Assembly (NCBI GenBank): GCA_963790045.1
Contig: CAWBMS010000011.1
Location: 310,001 to 374,000 of the forward strand
DNA length: 64,000 nt
Direction: 5' to 3'
Source: DATKMP01 sp963790045
GTDB lineage: Bacteria; Bacteroidota; Ignavibacteria; UBA10030
The translations under genes and the position numbers were made by a program. Below are positions 38,882 through 49,215 of this stretch, in pieces. Below the pieces are notes generated by a model. It ran no database searches. It worked only from the letters and a program-made list of their open reading frames with translations, and was not told where the DNA came from. Numbering within the stretch: the stretch's first letter is position 1; each line of letters opens with the position of its first letter.

Positions 38882-41173
38882 CTATCGTAAAAATACAAGT
38901 TTCTTCGTTTCAGAAAATGATTCTGTAATCAAACGACAGAAATATACACCGGATGCTATATTGGTTGGCCGCCATGTCCTGATGTATTTGCCCTGTTGCA
39001 TTTGTTCGGAAACAATTATATCGACGAGTCTTCCCGTGATGTCGTAAATTTTTAGCGATACGAAAGATGTTTTCGGTACCGTAAATGATATCTCGGTGTC
39101 GGGTTGAACGGATTAGGATAATTTTGCTCGAGTTTAAAACTTTTTAGTAGTTCTCCAGTTGTTGATGTGCCGACCGATGTAATATGTGCATTACCTTTAA
39201 AGACAAAGGACTTAAGAATACACGGTTTGTCTGTGCTATTACTCTTGAATTTCAGATACAGATCATGATTATCTGAAACCGTCGTCACAAGTTTAGCCCC
39301 GAACGTTGCAAATGAATTCCAACTTCCCGTTGAGGTGATGCTACATTGAGCAATCAAGGTACCGGTATCTAGTGAATCAAGATAGACTTCGACAGTACCT
39401 CCAGCGCCGACACAGGAGGCGGTGATAAACAGGGAATCGGGAATGCTGCCCGTATAATCTAAGCTTCCAAATTCCACACCGGCGTATAATGCCCAGTCGC
39501 CATCGCCAATGTTACCCAACGTGCCCGATCCGTATATGCTGGTCGTTGATGTTGTTCCGTACTGGTTGGCGGGGCATTCAGCGGCAATTGGTGTGTAAGC
39601 ATCGCGATACAGGTAAAGATCAAAAGCAGCGGAAGAACTTCCCTGCACGAAAAGACCTTGCCGATTTCCGGTCCATGCGTTGTAATTCGATTGCAAACCG
39701 TCCATGCTTTTGACGTTGATTGTATCTCCAACCTGTGTCCAGTTGGAGTAATCATTACTACAATAACCGGTGAGAACATGTTCATTGCGGACCAACTTCA
39801 GCCATACGATATTGGTACTGTCTGTGGGATTCTTTATGCTGTAGTATCTATTCTGGAAACTGAAACAGATAATTTTATTGCCGGTACTATCTAAAGAAGC
39901 ATACAACTTAGCAAAGGACGTTTGCAAGCCATTAAGAATCCAAATTCCTGCTTGGTCGGCAGTCTGTTTTGCGTCAAGATCCATTCTTGTGATCAATGAA
40001 TAATTATGCTCGCCGTCATTTTTTACTACAGTGTTATAATTTGAGCCGCGCGGTGAAAGAGTAAGCCAACCTTTACGGGCAGAAAGAGAATATGTATTTG
40101 ATGCAGTATATCCTAAAAACGACCACTCAGGATTTAAATTTGCGGAATCGAAATAATCAGTGTGCGGCACCATCCAAGGGATACCGCTGCTCGGCAGTAC
40201 TGGTGCTGTTTTTGGCTGGTTGATCGGATAATCTGCGAGAGGAATATTATTCGAATAGGTTACCTGATTCAACAGCCCTTGTCGTCCTTGCCCGTACCAT
40301 TCATTATTATTTGCACTACGCCATACAGGATGTAGTACCCAGCTTGTGCTGTCATTCAATAGTACCTGCCGCCGAATTATGGTTAGGAATGCCGAACACT
40401 GCATTTGAACTATTCGGATCGGATGTGTTAAAGAAGTTTCCTAAAAATGTCCACGAAGTAGAATCGCTTGTCAAGCTTGAACTTCGCATCACATATTCTC
40501 CACCCGAAACATCTCGTGCAAAGCAGTAATAGTAATATCCGTTGTGCTTCCACATAACCGGACCCTCTGCCCAACTATATTGGTACGAAGGTGAGGGATT
40601 AAGCCATGTTAAATTATAAATGGTGCCGTTTGGTTGGCCATCATTGCCTAATTGCACAATCCAGTTGTTGACTTGTCCGTTTTTTACCAACAGATACCAA
40701 CTTCCATTATCGTCAATAAAAATTGAATTGTCATATCCAAGACCGGGGACAGATGAAGGAGTATTCATCAATGTTGGAGTTGACCATGGCCCTCGAATAT
40801 TATCTGCAGTAGTAAAATACATTGCCCACGAAAGGCAGAAAAAATCCCAATACTTGTTATTGTAGTAGACTACTTGTCCACCCCAGCACCCTCCACCGGG
40901 TGTATTACCATAGTTTGACCACGATGCGCTCACCGGCTGTGCTATGGCTTCCCAGTGAACCAAGTCTGTCGAATGATATATCACCGGTGTTGGATTGAAC
41001 GAAGAACCGGTGGTGTAAAAATCGTTTCCGACTTTTGTCAGTGTGCAATCTGGGTGATCGCCGGGAATCACAGGATTCATATACGTTTTGAAAGATGCAG
41101 ATTGACCTAATCCAAGATTTACAAATATTATTATGCACCCAACTATTGTTATTAATCGATACATCGTCATCAC
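38882..41173 (-). CDS. Secreted GH43 glycoside hydrolase with C-terminal modules and sorting domain (two frameshifts)
   Basis: About 763 residues. A signal peptide (to about LGLGQS) precedes a five-bladed GH43 domain: PVIPGDHPDCTL (general base Asp), LGYDNSIFIDDNG (pKa Asp) and WAEGPVMWK (acid Glu). A beta-sandwich that starts near DYFDSANLNPEWSFLG looks like a GH43 C2 domain, then a carbohydrate-binding-like domain and the NYPNPFNP sorting tail. It probably cuts arabinan or xylan side chains. Two breaks: one extra base near 40357-40364, and one missing base near 39101-39104; repaired, the tail continues EISFTVPKTSFVSL to a stop at 38882. Confidence 0.87.
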
Positions 41174-41384
41174 CTCATATTAAATTGGTTAACAAAATTA
41201 TGAAAAAGCTGTTCATATACCGAACATACTTCAATGAGCAAGTCAAAATTAATTCTATACCTCGCGTTGTTTTATTGTTGAAGAGGCATTGGTAAAATCA
41301 TTATTGTTCTGGGAACATATCATATTACGGTAGGGAAAAAAGAAGAGAGAAAAAATACCATTCTTAAACCATCTTTTATTAAAG

Positions 41385-41458
41385 TGGGCCCTGTAGGGCT
41401 CGAACCTACGACCCGCAGATTATGAGTCTGCTGCTCTAACCAACTGAGCTAAGGGCCC
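41385..41458 (-). tRNA. tRNA with CAU anticodon, probably tRNA-Ile2 (lysidine type)
   Basis: A 74-base cloverleaf: acceptor GGGCCCT/AGGGCCC, D-arm GCTCAGTTGGTTAGAGC, anticodon loop CTCATAA, T-loop GGTTCGAGCC. The CAU anticodon may mean elongator Met or Ile2. C4-G69 and C5-G68 and the close similarity of the D- and T-arms to known Ile2 (CAU) tRNAs favour Ile2, whose C34 is turned into lysidine by TilS. Discriminator A; CCA is not encoded. Confidence 0.93.
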
Positions 41459-41511
41459 ATTGACTATTACAAAGTACCGAAAACACTTCCGAAAATCAAG
41501 ATGAAGTATTG

Positions 41512-43997
41512 CTAACGTTCATCAAGAAATTTAAGCTGTGCTTTGGCTTTCTGATTGTTCAGATCGTGCTGAAGAACTTCAGCAAAAACTTTTCGTGCGG
41601 GAGACCATCGTTCTTTTACGATATACAATTCTCCCAGCGAAATTCTTGCATTAATATTGTCGGGATCTTCTTTAAGGATTTTGAGGAACACATCGATCGC
41701 ATCTTCGCGCATGCCCATATCAATCAACGCGCCTGCGATACGCATGTGAAATGCTGTTCGTTCTGCCAGAATTGTTGTATGCTGCAATTCGTTTTCCAGA
41801 TCAAGGATGGATTTTAATTTCATCGTAAGAATATTTTGAGAATCCGCCTTCGCAGTTTTTGCCAAATAGTACCCTGCACGCTGCAAGTTTCCGTCCTGAT
41901 AATTATAAATTGCACAGAAGATAAGTGTTGGGTAAAATGTGGAATCGGCTTTGAGCGATTGCTGCATCAAATACGACGATTCGTCGATATATCCTAACTG
42001 TCGGTAATTGACACCCAGAATGTTATAGATGTTTGCACGCAGTTCTGGATTGGAAGCTTCAGCAGCGCTTTGTCGTTTTGCAATGGTTTCTTTGTGGTAC
42101 CATGCCTGCCGTAAATATGCTCCCGCTTGAGACACAGAACGAAATCCATCGAAAATAAAATTCGCTGCTTTGTAATTTTCCAACAATTCTTTTGCTGTTC
42201 CAAATTCTAATGATACCAATGCAAGTCCATGCGTTCGCTGAGCGAGCGTTTGAAAGATGGTGTCGGCTTTCGCAGCAGTCGGTTCTGCTTGAAACGACAA
42301 TCCTTCTCGAAACAATACTCGCAATGTATCGGCAGCGGTGATGAGTTGTTTCTGCTCTGCTTGTGTCGCGCTGTCTTCTTTGGAATGAATGCGGACAATT
42401 TCAAGATTGCCAAAACGGGCTGTCGTTTCAAATGTATAGCGGCGTGAAAGGCAAATCAGCGGCTCAAATTCCCGCAAGCCGCATGGTGCAACGTTGGTCA
42501 CTAAATATTGAGGATGATAATCCCGTATCAGGTGATCGAAATCTTCAGGCATAATATGCGGATCTGTTTCAACAATTGTTTTCATGCCGGTCCAAATAAA
42601 TAATTCTTTTTGCAGAGCCATCACGGTGGTATTTGGTCCCGAATGTTGAACGATCCATCTACCGGCAAGCTGTACAGGCCTTGAATATGCTTCGGGGCCT
42701 TTTACTGTCTGTTGAGAAACAATCTGTGCAAAGGACTCGGTGTTGTAAGTATATTGCCAGCTATTATAAAAATAATCAATGTCCCAGCAAATATTTGGTG
42801 TGAATGACAGTAAGAGAATTACACTCAACGATGCAAACAAGACAGATCGAGATATTTTGTGTGAAGCAAGTTGAACAATTTCTGTCGTACCGATGGCTCC
42901 GACGTAGAACAATAGAATAAGTAATGGAAATAAAAATCGGATATCGTTAATTGGATAAAACAAAATAGGAATCAGATAAACGAATAAAAATATGAGAAGA
43001 AGAATTGCATCTTTTTCTTTTCGATATAAAATTCGTGCTCCGTAGCCGCACAATCCGATGCTAAGAAGAAAAAACGGATACTGTAATATGCGGGCGATCC
43101 CTCGTCCTATTTTTACGGCAGTATGCGAAAGATCAAGAATACCGATGGAATTTGTCCGGATGTCCGGCATAAAAACTAACTGCACAAAATAATTCCAATA
43201 GACGCGAACATTGCTTTGCAGCCGCTCCCAGAGTTCGATCAAGAAAGAAGTGCTGTTCGATGTGTACATGTGATTGAAAAAAATCGCCGAGTTTTTGAGC
43301 GGAGGATTTTCTATACCGGCAACGATGACCTCATTCCGTGCAAACCATAAAAGGTATGCAAGCATAGCAGCAAGAAAAATCAAGAGCGCACGCTGGTATT
43401 GTTTTTTCCAGATAAAAAATACGGTCGCGCCCAGCATTAACGAAAGCCCGACTTCTCTTAAGAATATTCCGGCAACGATAATGGCAATGAATACATACTC
43501 CTTCCAATATCCCGATAGGGATTCTTGAACATCGTTCGCTAACAAAAAGAATGCAATCAAACAAACAATGAAGGGGATTTCTGAAAGTACTTGTGTCGAG
43601 TAAATAAAATATAATGGATGGAATGCGAGCAGTACCATCGCCAGCCATGCTGCCCAGCGATTACCCGTTGTTCGTTCTATCCATCGATAGAAAAGCCACA
43701 ACGCAACAAGCGAGAGCAGCAGCGTCGTGAGTTTTGCGCCAGCGATACTCATGGCGCAATCCATGCGGCGGGCACAAGCAGCAACGGATAGAGCGGCGCG
43801 TGAATAACATAGCGCATCGGTTCTGCCGCTGCGATATCTAAAAATCCTTTCCACTGCGCAAGCGCGTTTGACCATGCAAGGTACCGTGCACAATCAGGGG
43901 TGTACATTAGCAATTGATTAAGCGAAGGAATTCCCATCACAAAAAATACGATGAGGAAAAGGATAGCTGCGAAATGTTTTTTGATGAAAGGAATCAT
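41512..43997 (-). CDS. Membrane glycosyltransferase (GT39/PMT-like) with TPR C-terminus (one frameshift)
   Basis: About 828 residues. The N-terminal half holds about ten membrane helices; the first periplasmic loop has the acidic TPDCARYLAW typical of GT-C enzymes that take sugars from polyprenyl phosphate. The soluble C-terminal part (from about residue 380) ends with tetratricopeptide repeats (SSYLMQQSLKADSTFYP, EDAIDVFLKILKEDPDN, SPARKVFAEVLQHDL). Acceptor unknown. Frame breaks near 43751, where one base is missing between VPAAWIAP and SIAGAKLTTLLL. It follows the metallophosphoesterase gene by 5 bases. Confidence 0.8.
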
Positions 43998-44002
43998 AGA
44001 AA

Positions 44003-45166
44003 TTACTTTCCATTAAATTGAATTTTTAGATTCATGATTTCCGGCACGTTGCCGCTGCGCATTGGTGGCCCCCATCCTCCAACGCCGCACGAAACATAAT
44101 ATTGTGTGTTGCCTTTTTTCAAATATCCCCAGCTCAATTCATACACGGCTTTGGCAATATAATTGAATGGCCACAATTGCCCGTTGTGCGTATGGCCGGA
44201 AAGTTGCAAATCGATTCCATGTTCAGCGGCATCGTCCAAGTGCATCGGTTGATGATCCATCATGATAATCGGTAATGATTGATCGGTACCGGCAAGAAGT
44301 TCATTTAATGATTTTCGCTGCCGTCCGTAAAATTGCCGGCTGCTGATATCTTCTCTTCCGATTACTATGAATGCGCTGTCAATAGTCGCTGTGCTATCGC
44401 GCATCATCACAACGCCATGGTCCGTTAAATATTTGCACGCCGGCTCCACGCCGCCGATGTATTCATGATTGCCTGTAATGGCATACACGCCGTATTTCGA
44501 TTTTATCTCGCGAAGCAATTCTCCCAGATTTTCTCTGATGACCGGCTGAATATCTTCATCGATCACATCACCTGCAAAGAGAACGATGTCGGGATGGAGC
44601 GAATTGATTTTTTCCACGATCCGTTTAAAATGCCCGTGACAAATAATTGTTCCGAGATGAATATCGGATGCCATCACGACATTCAATGATTTTAGTGGAG
44701 ACTGTTTCTGAATGACAATATCAAGTGTACGAATACGCGGATACATCGCATTCAACCGCATGACGATCACGCTGACAAGAATAATACTCGTAACAATAAT
44801 TCCTGTCCATTGTTTTGCCGCTTGAATATTCTGTGTGATGAACGAAGGGAAAAATGGTACAATATAATTTGCCAATCGCACGAGATCGATTACTAACAGC
44901 AACAATACAAAATAAACCATAGCACCGAGCCAGTACGAACCGATCCACACTAATCCATCGCTGAACCATGATAAAGTGATACGTTCTAAGAACCGAGCGA
45001 TGATGTAGGAAAGGGCAAGAAACCAAAATACGATGATGTACCAAATTCGAATCGGCGACCCGTGCGGAAACAATTGCAAGCCGCGAATGAAAATATACGT
45101 GTTCAATAATCCATACAGTGTGAGGACGATGGAGAAAAAAACAAGAAACATGTAAGTGCGCGTCAT
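44003..45166 (-). CDS. Membrane-anchored metallophosphoesterase
   Basis: A 387-residue protein with four N-terminal membrane helices (about residues 5-140) and a calcineurin-like phosphoesterase domain. The metal motifs are complete: SDIHLG, FAGDVID, GNHEY, and GHTHNGQLWPF. This arrangement matches YkuE/YaeI-type enzymes; relatives act on UDP-diacylglucosamine or other phospho-lipid linked substrates, so a role in the envelope is plausible. It is the first gene of a two-gene unit with the membrane glycosyltransferase. Confidence 0.88.
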   Translation of the reverse strand: MTRTYMFLVFFSIVLTLYGLLNTYIFIRGLQLFPHGSPIRIWYIIVFWFLALSYIIARFLERITLSWFSDGLVWIGSYWLGAMVYFVLLLLVIDLVRLANYIVPFFPSFITQNIQAAKQWTGIIVTSIILVSVIVMRLNAMYPRIRTLDIVIQKQSPLKSLNVVMASDIHLGTIICHGHFKRIVEKINSLHPDIVLFAGDVIDEDIQPVIRENLGELLREIKSKYGVYAITGNHEYIGGVEPACKYLTDHGVVMMRDSTATIDSAFIVIGREDISSRQFYGRQRKSLNELLAGTDQSLPIIMMDHQPMHLDDAAEHGIDLQLSGHTHNGQLWPFNYIAKAVYELSWGYLKKGNTQYYVSCGVGGWGPPMRSGNVPEIMNLKIQFNGK

Positions 45167-45302
45167 AGGGTTCCAGTAAAAATTATTTCATATGAATAGG
45201 ATAGAGGATAAGAACCGCAAATTCAAGCCATATTTCTCTTGCCGCATCTTGTTTTTTTGTTCGATATTCCATAGAATAAAATCCACAACGAAGGAACTGT
45301 GT

Positions 45303-45737
45303 ATGGAAGAATTTATGAATGCGGCGCTCGAAGAAGCGCGGCTTGGATTGCAGGAAGGCGGAATTCCTATCGGGGCAGTGTTGGTGAAAGATAAAAAAAT
45401 TATCGGGCGCGGGCATAATCGTCGTGTGCAAAACAACGATCCGCTGGCGCATGCGGAAACCGAATGCATCCGCAACGCAGGACGCATCGGCTCCTACAAG
45501 AAAACAATTATGTTCAGCACGCTGATGCCGTGTTATTACTGCGCCGGAGCGCTTGTGCAATTCGGTATCGATCAGCTTGTGGTGGGAGATTCCATCACGT
45601 TTCATGGTGCGCCGGAATTTTTGCGCGACCACTGGGTGAGCATTGACGAATGGAACTGGAAAGACTGTATCGACTTAATGGAAGCATTCATTCAAAATAA
45701 TCCGGCATTGTGGAACGAAGACATAGGGAAATTATAA
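45303..45737 (+). CDS. Cytosine deaminase, yeast Fcy1-like
   Basis: A 144-residue zinc deaminase. The zinc and proton-shuttle residues are in LAHAETECI and STLMPCYYCAGAL. The distinctive C-terminus (FIQNNPALWNEDIG) parallels the FIxxxPxxWxEDIG ending of yeast cytosine deaminase, which covers the active site and recognises cytosine, so I favour cytosine to uracil over tRNA adenosine deamination. The ATG at 45303 has AAGGA 8 bases upstream. It is followed 16 bases later by a guanine deaminase. Confidence 0.85.
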   Translation: MEEFMNAALEEARLGLQEGGIPIGAVLVKDKKIIGRGHNRRVQNNDPLAHAETECIRNAGRIGSYKKTIMFSTLMPCYYCAGALVQFGIDQLVVGDSITFHGAPEFLRDHWVSIDEWNWKDCIDLMEAFIQNNPALWNEDIGKL

Positions 45738-45753
45738 GAGACAAAGTAACGTT

Positions 45754-46231
45754 ATGAAAAATGAACAAGAAGAACTGATGCGGAAAGCAATTCAGCTTTC
45801 TGTGGATAACGTGAAATTAGGAAAAGGCGGTCCGTTTGCCGCCATCGTGGTGAAAGACGGGAGAATTATTTCGCACGGAACAAATCTTGTTACCTCTACA
45901 AATGATCCGACGGCGCATGCGGAAGTTGTCGCCATCCGCGAGGCATGCAAAGTGCTTCACAGTTTTCAGTTGGATGGCTGCGAAATTTATACATCGTGCG
46001 AGCCATGCCCGATGTGTCTCGGCGCTATTTACTGGGCGCGCCCGTCGCGCGTGGTACTATGCAGGTACTCGTGCCGATGCTGCGAATGCCGGGTTTGATG
46101 ATTCGTTTATCTACGATGAGCTGAAGAAACCGATTACAGAGTATAAAATTCCGATGATTCCGCTTCTGAACAACGAAGCGCTTGCCGCGTTCAATGTGTG
46201 GAAAGAAAAAGAAGACAAGCAAAAGTATTGA
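45754..46231 (+). CDS. guaD: Guanine deaminase (one frameshift)
   Basis: About 158 residues, very similar in layout to B. subtilis GuaD, which converts guanine to xanthine. GGPFAAIVVKDG, DPTAHAEVVAIR and TSCEPCPMCLGAIYWARP supply the zinc site; the C-terminal AGFDDSFIYDEL and KPITEYKIP form the domain-swapped tail of that enzyme. The frame breaks at 46053-46054: removing one G gives SRVYYAGTRADAANAGFDD. A sequencing indel is likely. Purine partner of the cytosine deaminase upstream. Confidence 0.88.
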
Positions 46232-46244
46232 AATTTATGAAGTT

Positions 46245-46277
46245 AAGTGTCTGACACCTTGAAGGTGTCGGACACTT
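46245..46277. repeat. Tandem palindromes forming a 33-bp near-perfect inverted repeat
   Basis: Arms 46245-46260 and 46262-46277 are inverted repeats with one mismatch and a 1-base centre. Each arm contains an 11-bp palindrome, GTGTC-T-GACAC (46247-46257) and GTGTC-G-GACAC (46265-46275). The spacing of 18 bases between centres is nearly two helical turns. There is no T-run, so a terminator is unlikely. It could be a REP-like element, a transposon end or a double operator, and lies 14 bases after guaD. Confidence 0.7.
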
Positions 46278-46434
46278 GCGCAGCAAAAACGGCTTGATTC
46301 TTTTCCTGTGAACGGTTATACTGTGTGCAAGGATTATTTACCAACGCTTTTTGTAAAACTGTATTCTCGGAGGATGTGTGTAGTTGAAAGGTGGATAATA
46401 CGAGTTACCAGCAATATTAAACTACAGGATATTT

Positions 46435-47451
46435 ATGAAACTTTTTACAAACAATAAGTCATACAATGAATTTCAGTTCGACAAAGAAGTGGAATTTGAA
46501 AGAGAAATTGTCTCTAATTCCAAATTGTTCTTTGGGACAAGCTCAATTTACATTGATGCCAAAAGAAAACTTGAGACAAAAAGTTTGGGAAACTCTATAC
46601 CAGACGGATTTTTGCTTGATCTTTCCGACAAAAATAATCCTGAGTTTTACATTGTTGAGGTTGAATTATCCAAGCATGATTTTTATAATCATATATTTCC
46701 ACAAGTCACAAAATTTTTTGGTTTCTATAAAAACCCAAAAAGCCAGACAGACCTTGTTGAAAAAATATTTTCAATTATTACGAATGACAACGATTTAAGA
46801 AAAGAATTCAAAAAATATTTGGGCGAAAAAGAAGTTTACAAATTTCTTAAAGACACGACGGAAAAAAGTCAAAATATTTTGCTCGTAATGGACGGAGACA
46901 AAAAGGAACTTCCCGAAATTATGGAAACCTATTCGGACACTTGGGGGAAAATGGTTAAACTAATTATTTTGAAAAAGTTTTTCCAAGACGAGGATGTTAT
47001 TTACACTATGCATCCTGATTTCGAAAATATAGAATATGTTGACATCGAAAGTGAAACAGTAACTGATAAAGAAGATGTTGAGTATGATGAAAACTATCAC
47101 TTAGATGGTGTTTCAGATACAGTAAAGAATATTTACGCAAATATTAGGAAAGACCTATTAAGCGCGTTTCCAAATTTAATTTATAATCCTCAAAAATTTT
47201 ATATTTCAATTCGGATAAACAGAAATATCGCGTATTTCATAATTGCTAAGAAAAAAATTAGGTTAGTTGTAATGAACTCAGAAGAAGAAACAAAACAGGA
47301 AATTCACCATCATACAATAAAATCTTTAACCCCCGGTGTTCAAAAATTTTGGAATGGCCCAAGTTGTGCAATAATCATTGACTCAATGGATGTTCTTAAC
47401 GAAGTAATAGACCTACTGAAAAAACTAGTATCAAAAACACAAGCATCATAA
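46435..47451 (+). CDS. Putative PD-(D/E)XK nuclease-like protein with DUF5655-like C-terminus
   Basis: A 338-residue soluble protein, clearly more AT-rich than its neighbours. The N-terminal part has a nuclease-like core: SIPDGFLLDL (Asp), followed after about 12 residues by FYIVEVELSKHD (E-V-E) and a helix. The last 100 residues, from about FYISIRINRN to IDLLKKLVSK, resemble DUF5655, often attached to restriction-type nucleases. The middle is acidic. Composition and isolated position suggest horizontal acquisition. Defence function is inference; the catalytic Lys is not certain. Confidence 0.6.
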   Translation: MKLFTNNKSYNEFQFDKEVEFEREIVSNSKLFFGTSSIYIDAKRKLETKSLGNSIPDGFLLDLSDKNNPEFYIVEVELSKHDFYNHIFPQVTKFFGFYKNPKSQTDLVEKIFSIITNDNDLRKEFKKYLGEKEVYKFLKDTTEKSQNILLVMDGDKKELPEIMETYSDTWGKMVKLIILKKFFQDEDVIYTMHPDFENIEYVDIESETVTDKEDVEYDENYHLDGVSDTVKNIYANIRKDLLSAFPNLIYNPQKFYISIRINRNIAYFIIAKKKIRLVVMNSEEETKQEIHHHTIKSLTPGVQKFWNGPSCAIIIDSMDVLNEVIDLLKKLVSKTQAS

Positions 47452-47530
47452 ACTTCTACCGTAAAGGAATTACACGCCTGAATAAAAAGCGAAATTAGGT
47501 CACACCCAGCTTAGGGTATGTCGCTGAAAC

Positions 47531-48693
47531 TTACGTTGACCCGACGTGAATAATATCGCTGCCGAATTTTTCGCGTAAGCCATCCACGGCGCGTAAAATA
47601 TCCTGTTTCTTCTGGTCGGTAGGGAAGAGCGTCATTTGCTCTTCTTCTTCAAAGTTGGAGAGGCGAACGCCGATGAGACGAATTGCAAGTTTACGGGAAT
47701 ACGATTCTTCCAACAGTTTCCCGATGGTGTTGCGAACTACCGCATCGTCATTGGTTGGCTCAACGCTTTCTGCATGCGTTGTGGTTTTAAAATCCGAGTA
47801 GCGGAGTTTGAGCGTAATGGTGCGCGCTTTCCATCCGTTTTTCCGAACACGCGAGCAAACGTCTTCCACCAATTCAAATAATCTTTTCTCTAACTCCTGC
47901 TTGCTGGAAATATCTTTGACAAACGTTTCATCCCGCGAAATACTCTTTGCCGACCATTCTTCACCAATCGTATCCGAACCGCGCCCGTACGCGGCATTGT
48001 AAATCCATATCCCATGCTTGCCGAGAATTTTTAAAATCTCATCTTCAGATTTACGCTGTATATCTGCAACCGTGTTGAATCCCTTACCGCGTAAATACAT
48101 TTCGGTCTTGCTGCCGATACCGGGAATGACGCTGATATCGAATGGAGCCAGATAGGCGGCTTCGGTTCCGTGCGGAACAAAAATGACGCCGTTGGGTTTT
48201 ACGCGGTTCGTGGCAATCTTTGCAACGGTTTTATTAGAAGCAAGCCCGATAGTGCATGGAAGTTGAAACTCTTTGAGCACCGATTGCTTGATGGTTTTCA
48301 TAAATCCCGGAAGATCGTTGTGATACAGGTGCTCGCAGCCGGTAAAATCCATATTCATTTCATCGATGGATGCTCGTTCTACAAGCGGGGCAAGTTCGCA
48401 CATGCGCCTGGAAGAATTTGTCCGAGATGCGGCCTGTACTCTCCGTGGTTTCCGCGAACTACCAGAAGCTGCGGGCAAAGTTTTAAGGCACGAGCCGTGG
48501 GCATGGCGGAATGCACGCCGAACTTTCGCGCTTCGTACGATGCGGAAGAAACGACGCCGCGTCCGGTTGCGCTGCCGCCGACAGCCACCGGTTTGCCGAT
48601 AAGCTTAGTATCTTTTATGCGCTCGACAGAGACGAAGAAGCAATCGAGATCAAGATGCGCGATGTATTTTTTGGAAGATGCAGTTGAAGGCAT
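47531..48693 (-). CDS. dinB: DNA polymerase IV (two frameshifts)
   Basis: About 385 residues; Y-family translesion polymerase. Catalytic acids are in HLDLDCFFVSVE and ASIDEMNMDFTG; the thumb HhH is IPGIGSKTEMYLRGKG, and the little finger ends near GVRLSNF. Two extra bases about 20 apart (in GG at 48410-48411 and GG at 48431-48432) break the palm; removing both gives EYRRISDKFFRRMCELAPLVERASIDE, of exactly family length. The C-terminal EEQMTLFP resembles a beta-clamp peptide. ATG 48693 is chosen; TTG/GTG codons lie up to 27 bases upstream. Confidence 0.9.
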
Positions 48694-48720
48694 AGAAACA
48701 GAATTCACGTCACGAGTCAA

Positions 48721-48987
48721 CTATGGAAAATAGCGGTAAATATCTTTTCGATGTAAGACCTTCATGAGCAGGATGCTGTCGTGTTCGATTTTGAGCCCTA
48801 CCCGATAATTCCCAAAACGAATTTTAAAATAATGCGGGTAACCATGTAATTGTTCAATTCTACCGTCTTGAAACGGTGAAGATGCTATCGGCAACTCGTG
48901 AAAAACGAACTGCTCAATTTCTTCACGAACGGGAAATGGAATACGAGCAAGTTCTTTTAAAAATCGCTTTTGATAAAGCGTCTTCAC
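48721..48987 (-). CDS. RelE/ParE-superfamily toxin
   Basis: An 88-residue basic protein. FLKELARIPFPVREEI, IEQLHGYPHYFKIRFGNYRVGLKIE and VLHRKDIYRYFP are the helical, beta-hairpin and C-terminal blocks of RelE/HigB-type mRNA interferases that cleave ribosome-bound mRNA. It overlaps the antitoxin stop by 4 bases. The polymerase IV gene begins about 28 bases downstream in the same direction. Confidence 0.85.
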   Translation of the reverse strand: MKTLYQKRFLKELARIPFPVREEIEQFVFHELPIASSPFQDGRIEQLHGYPHYFKIRFGNYRVGLKIEHDSILLMKVLHRKDIYRYFP

Positions 48988-49187
48988 TTTGGCTTGGGTA
49001 AGGCGGCGTAAAAAGATTTTGCTTCTTCAACGGTGAATGTCTCATGATCGCCCGGCTCATCCATCAACTTTGCAAGCCCGTAGTTTTCAATGACCTCTTC
49101 CATTTTTTCAAATGCGGCGAGATCAACCTGCACGGCAATCCTTTTATTGTTTTCATCTGTAATGAATTTTTTGGATACCTGATGCAT
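48984..49187 (-). CDS. Type II antitoxin
   Basis: A 67-residue acidic protein. The N-terminal half (QVSKKFITDENNKRIAVQVDLAAFEKMEEVIENYG) looks like the Phd/YefM or RelB-type dimerising DNA-binding region; the C-terminal tail (DHETFTVEEAKSFYAAL) would wrap the toxin. It should neutralise the RelE-like protein and repress their shared promoter. An Asp-Glu-Asn-Asn segment aligns with a common antitoxin pattern in Bacteroidota/Chlorobiota genomes. Confidence 0.8.
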   Translation of the reverse strand: MHQVSKKFITDENNKRIAVQVDLAAFEKMEEVIENYGLAKLMDEPGDHETFTVEEAKSFYAALPKPK

Positions 49188-49215
49188 TGCTCACTCCTAT
49201 TATTCACTGTAACGT

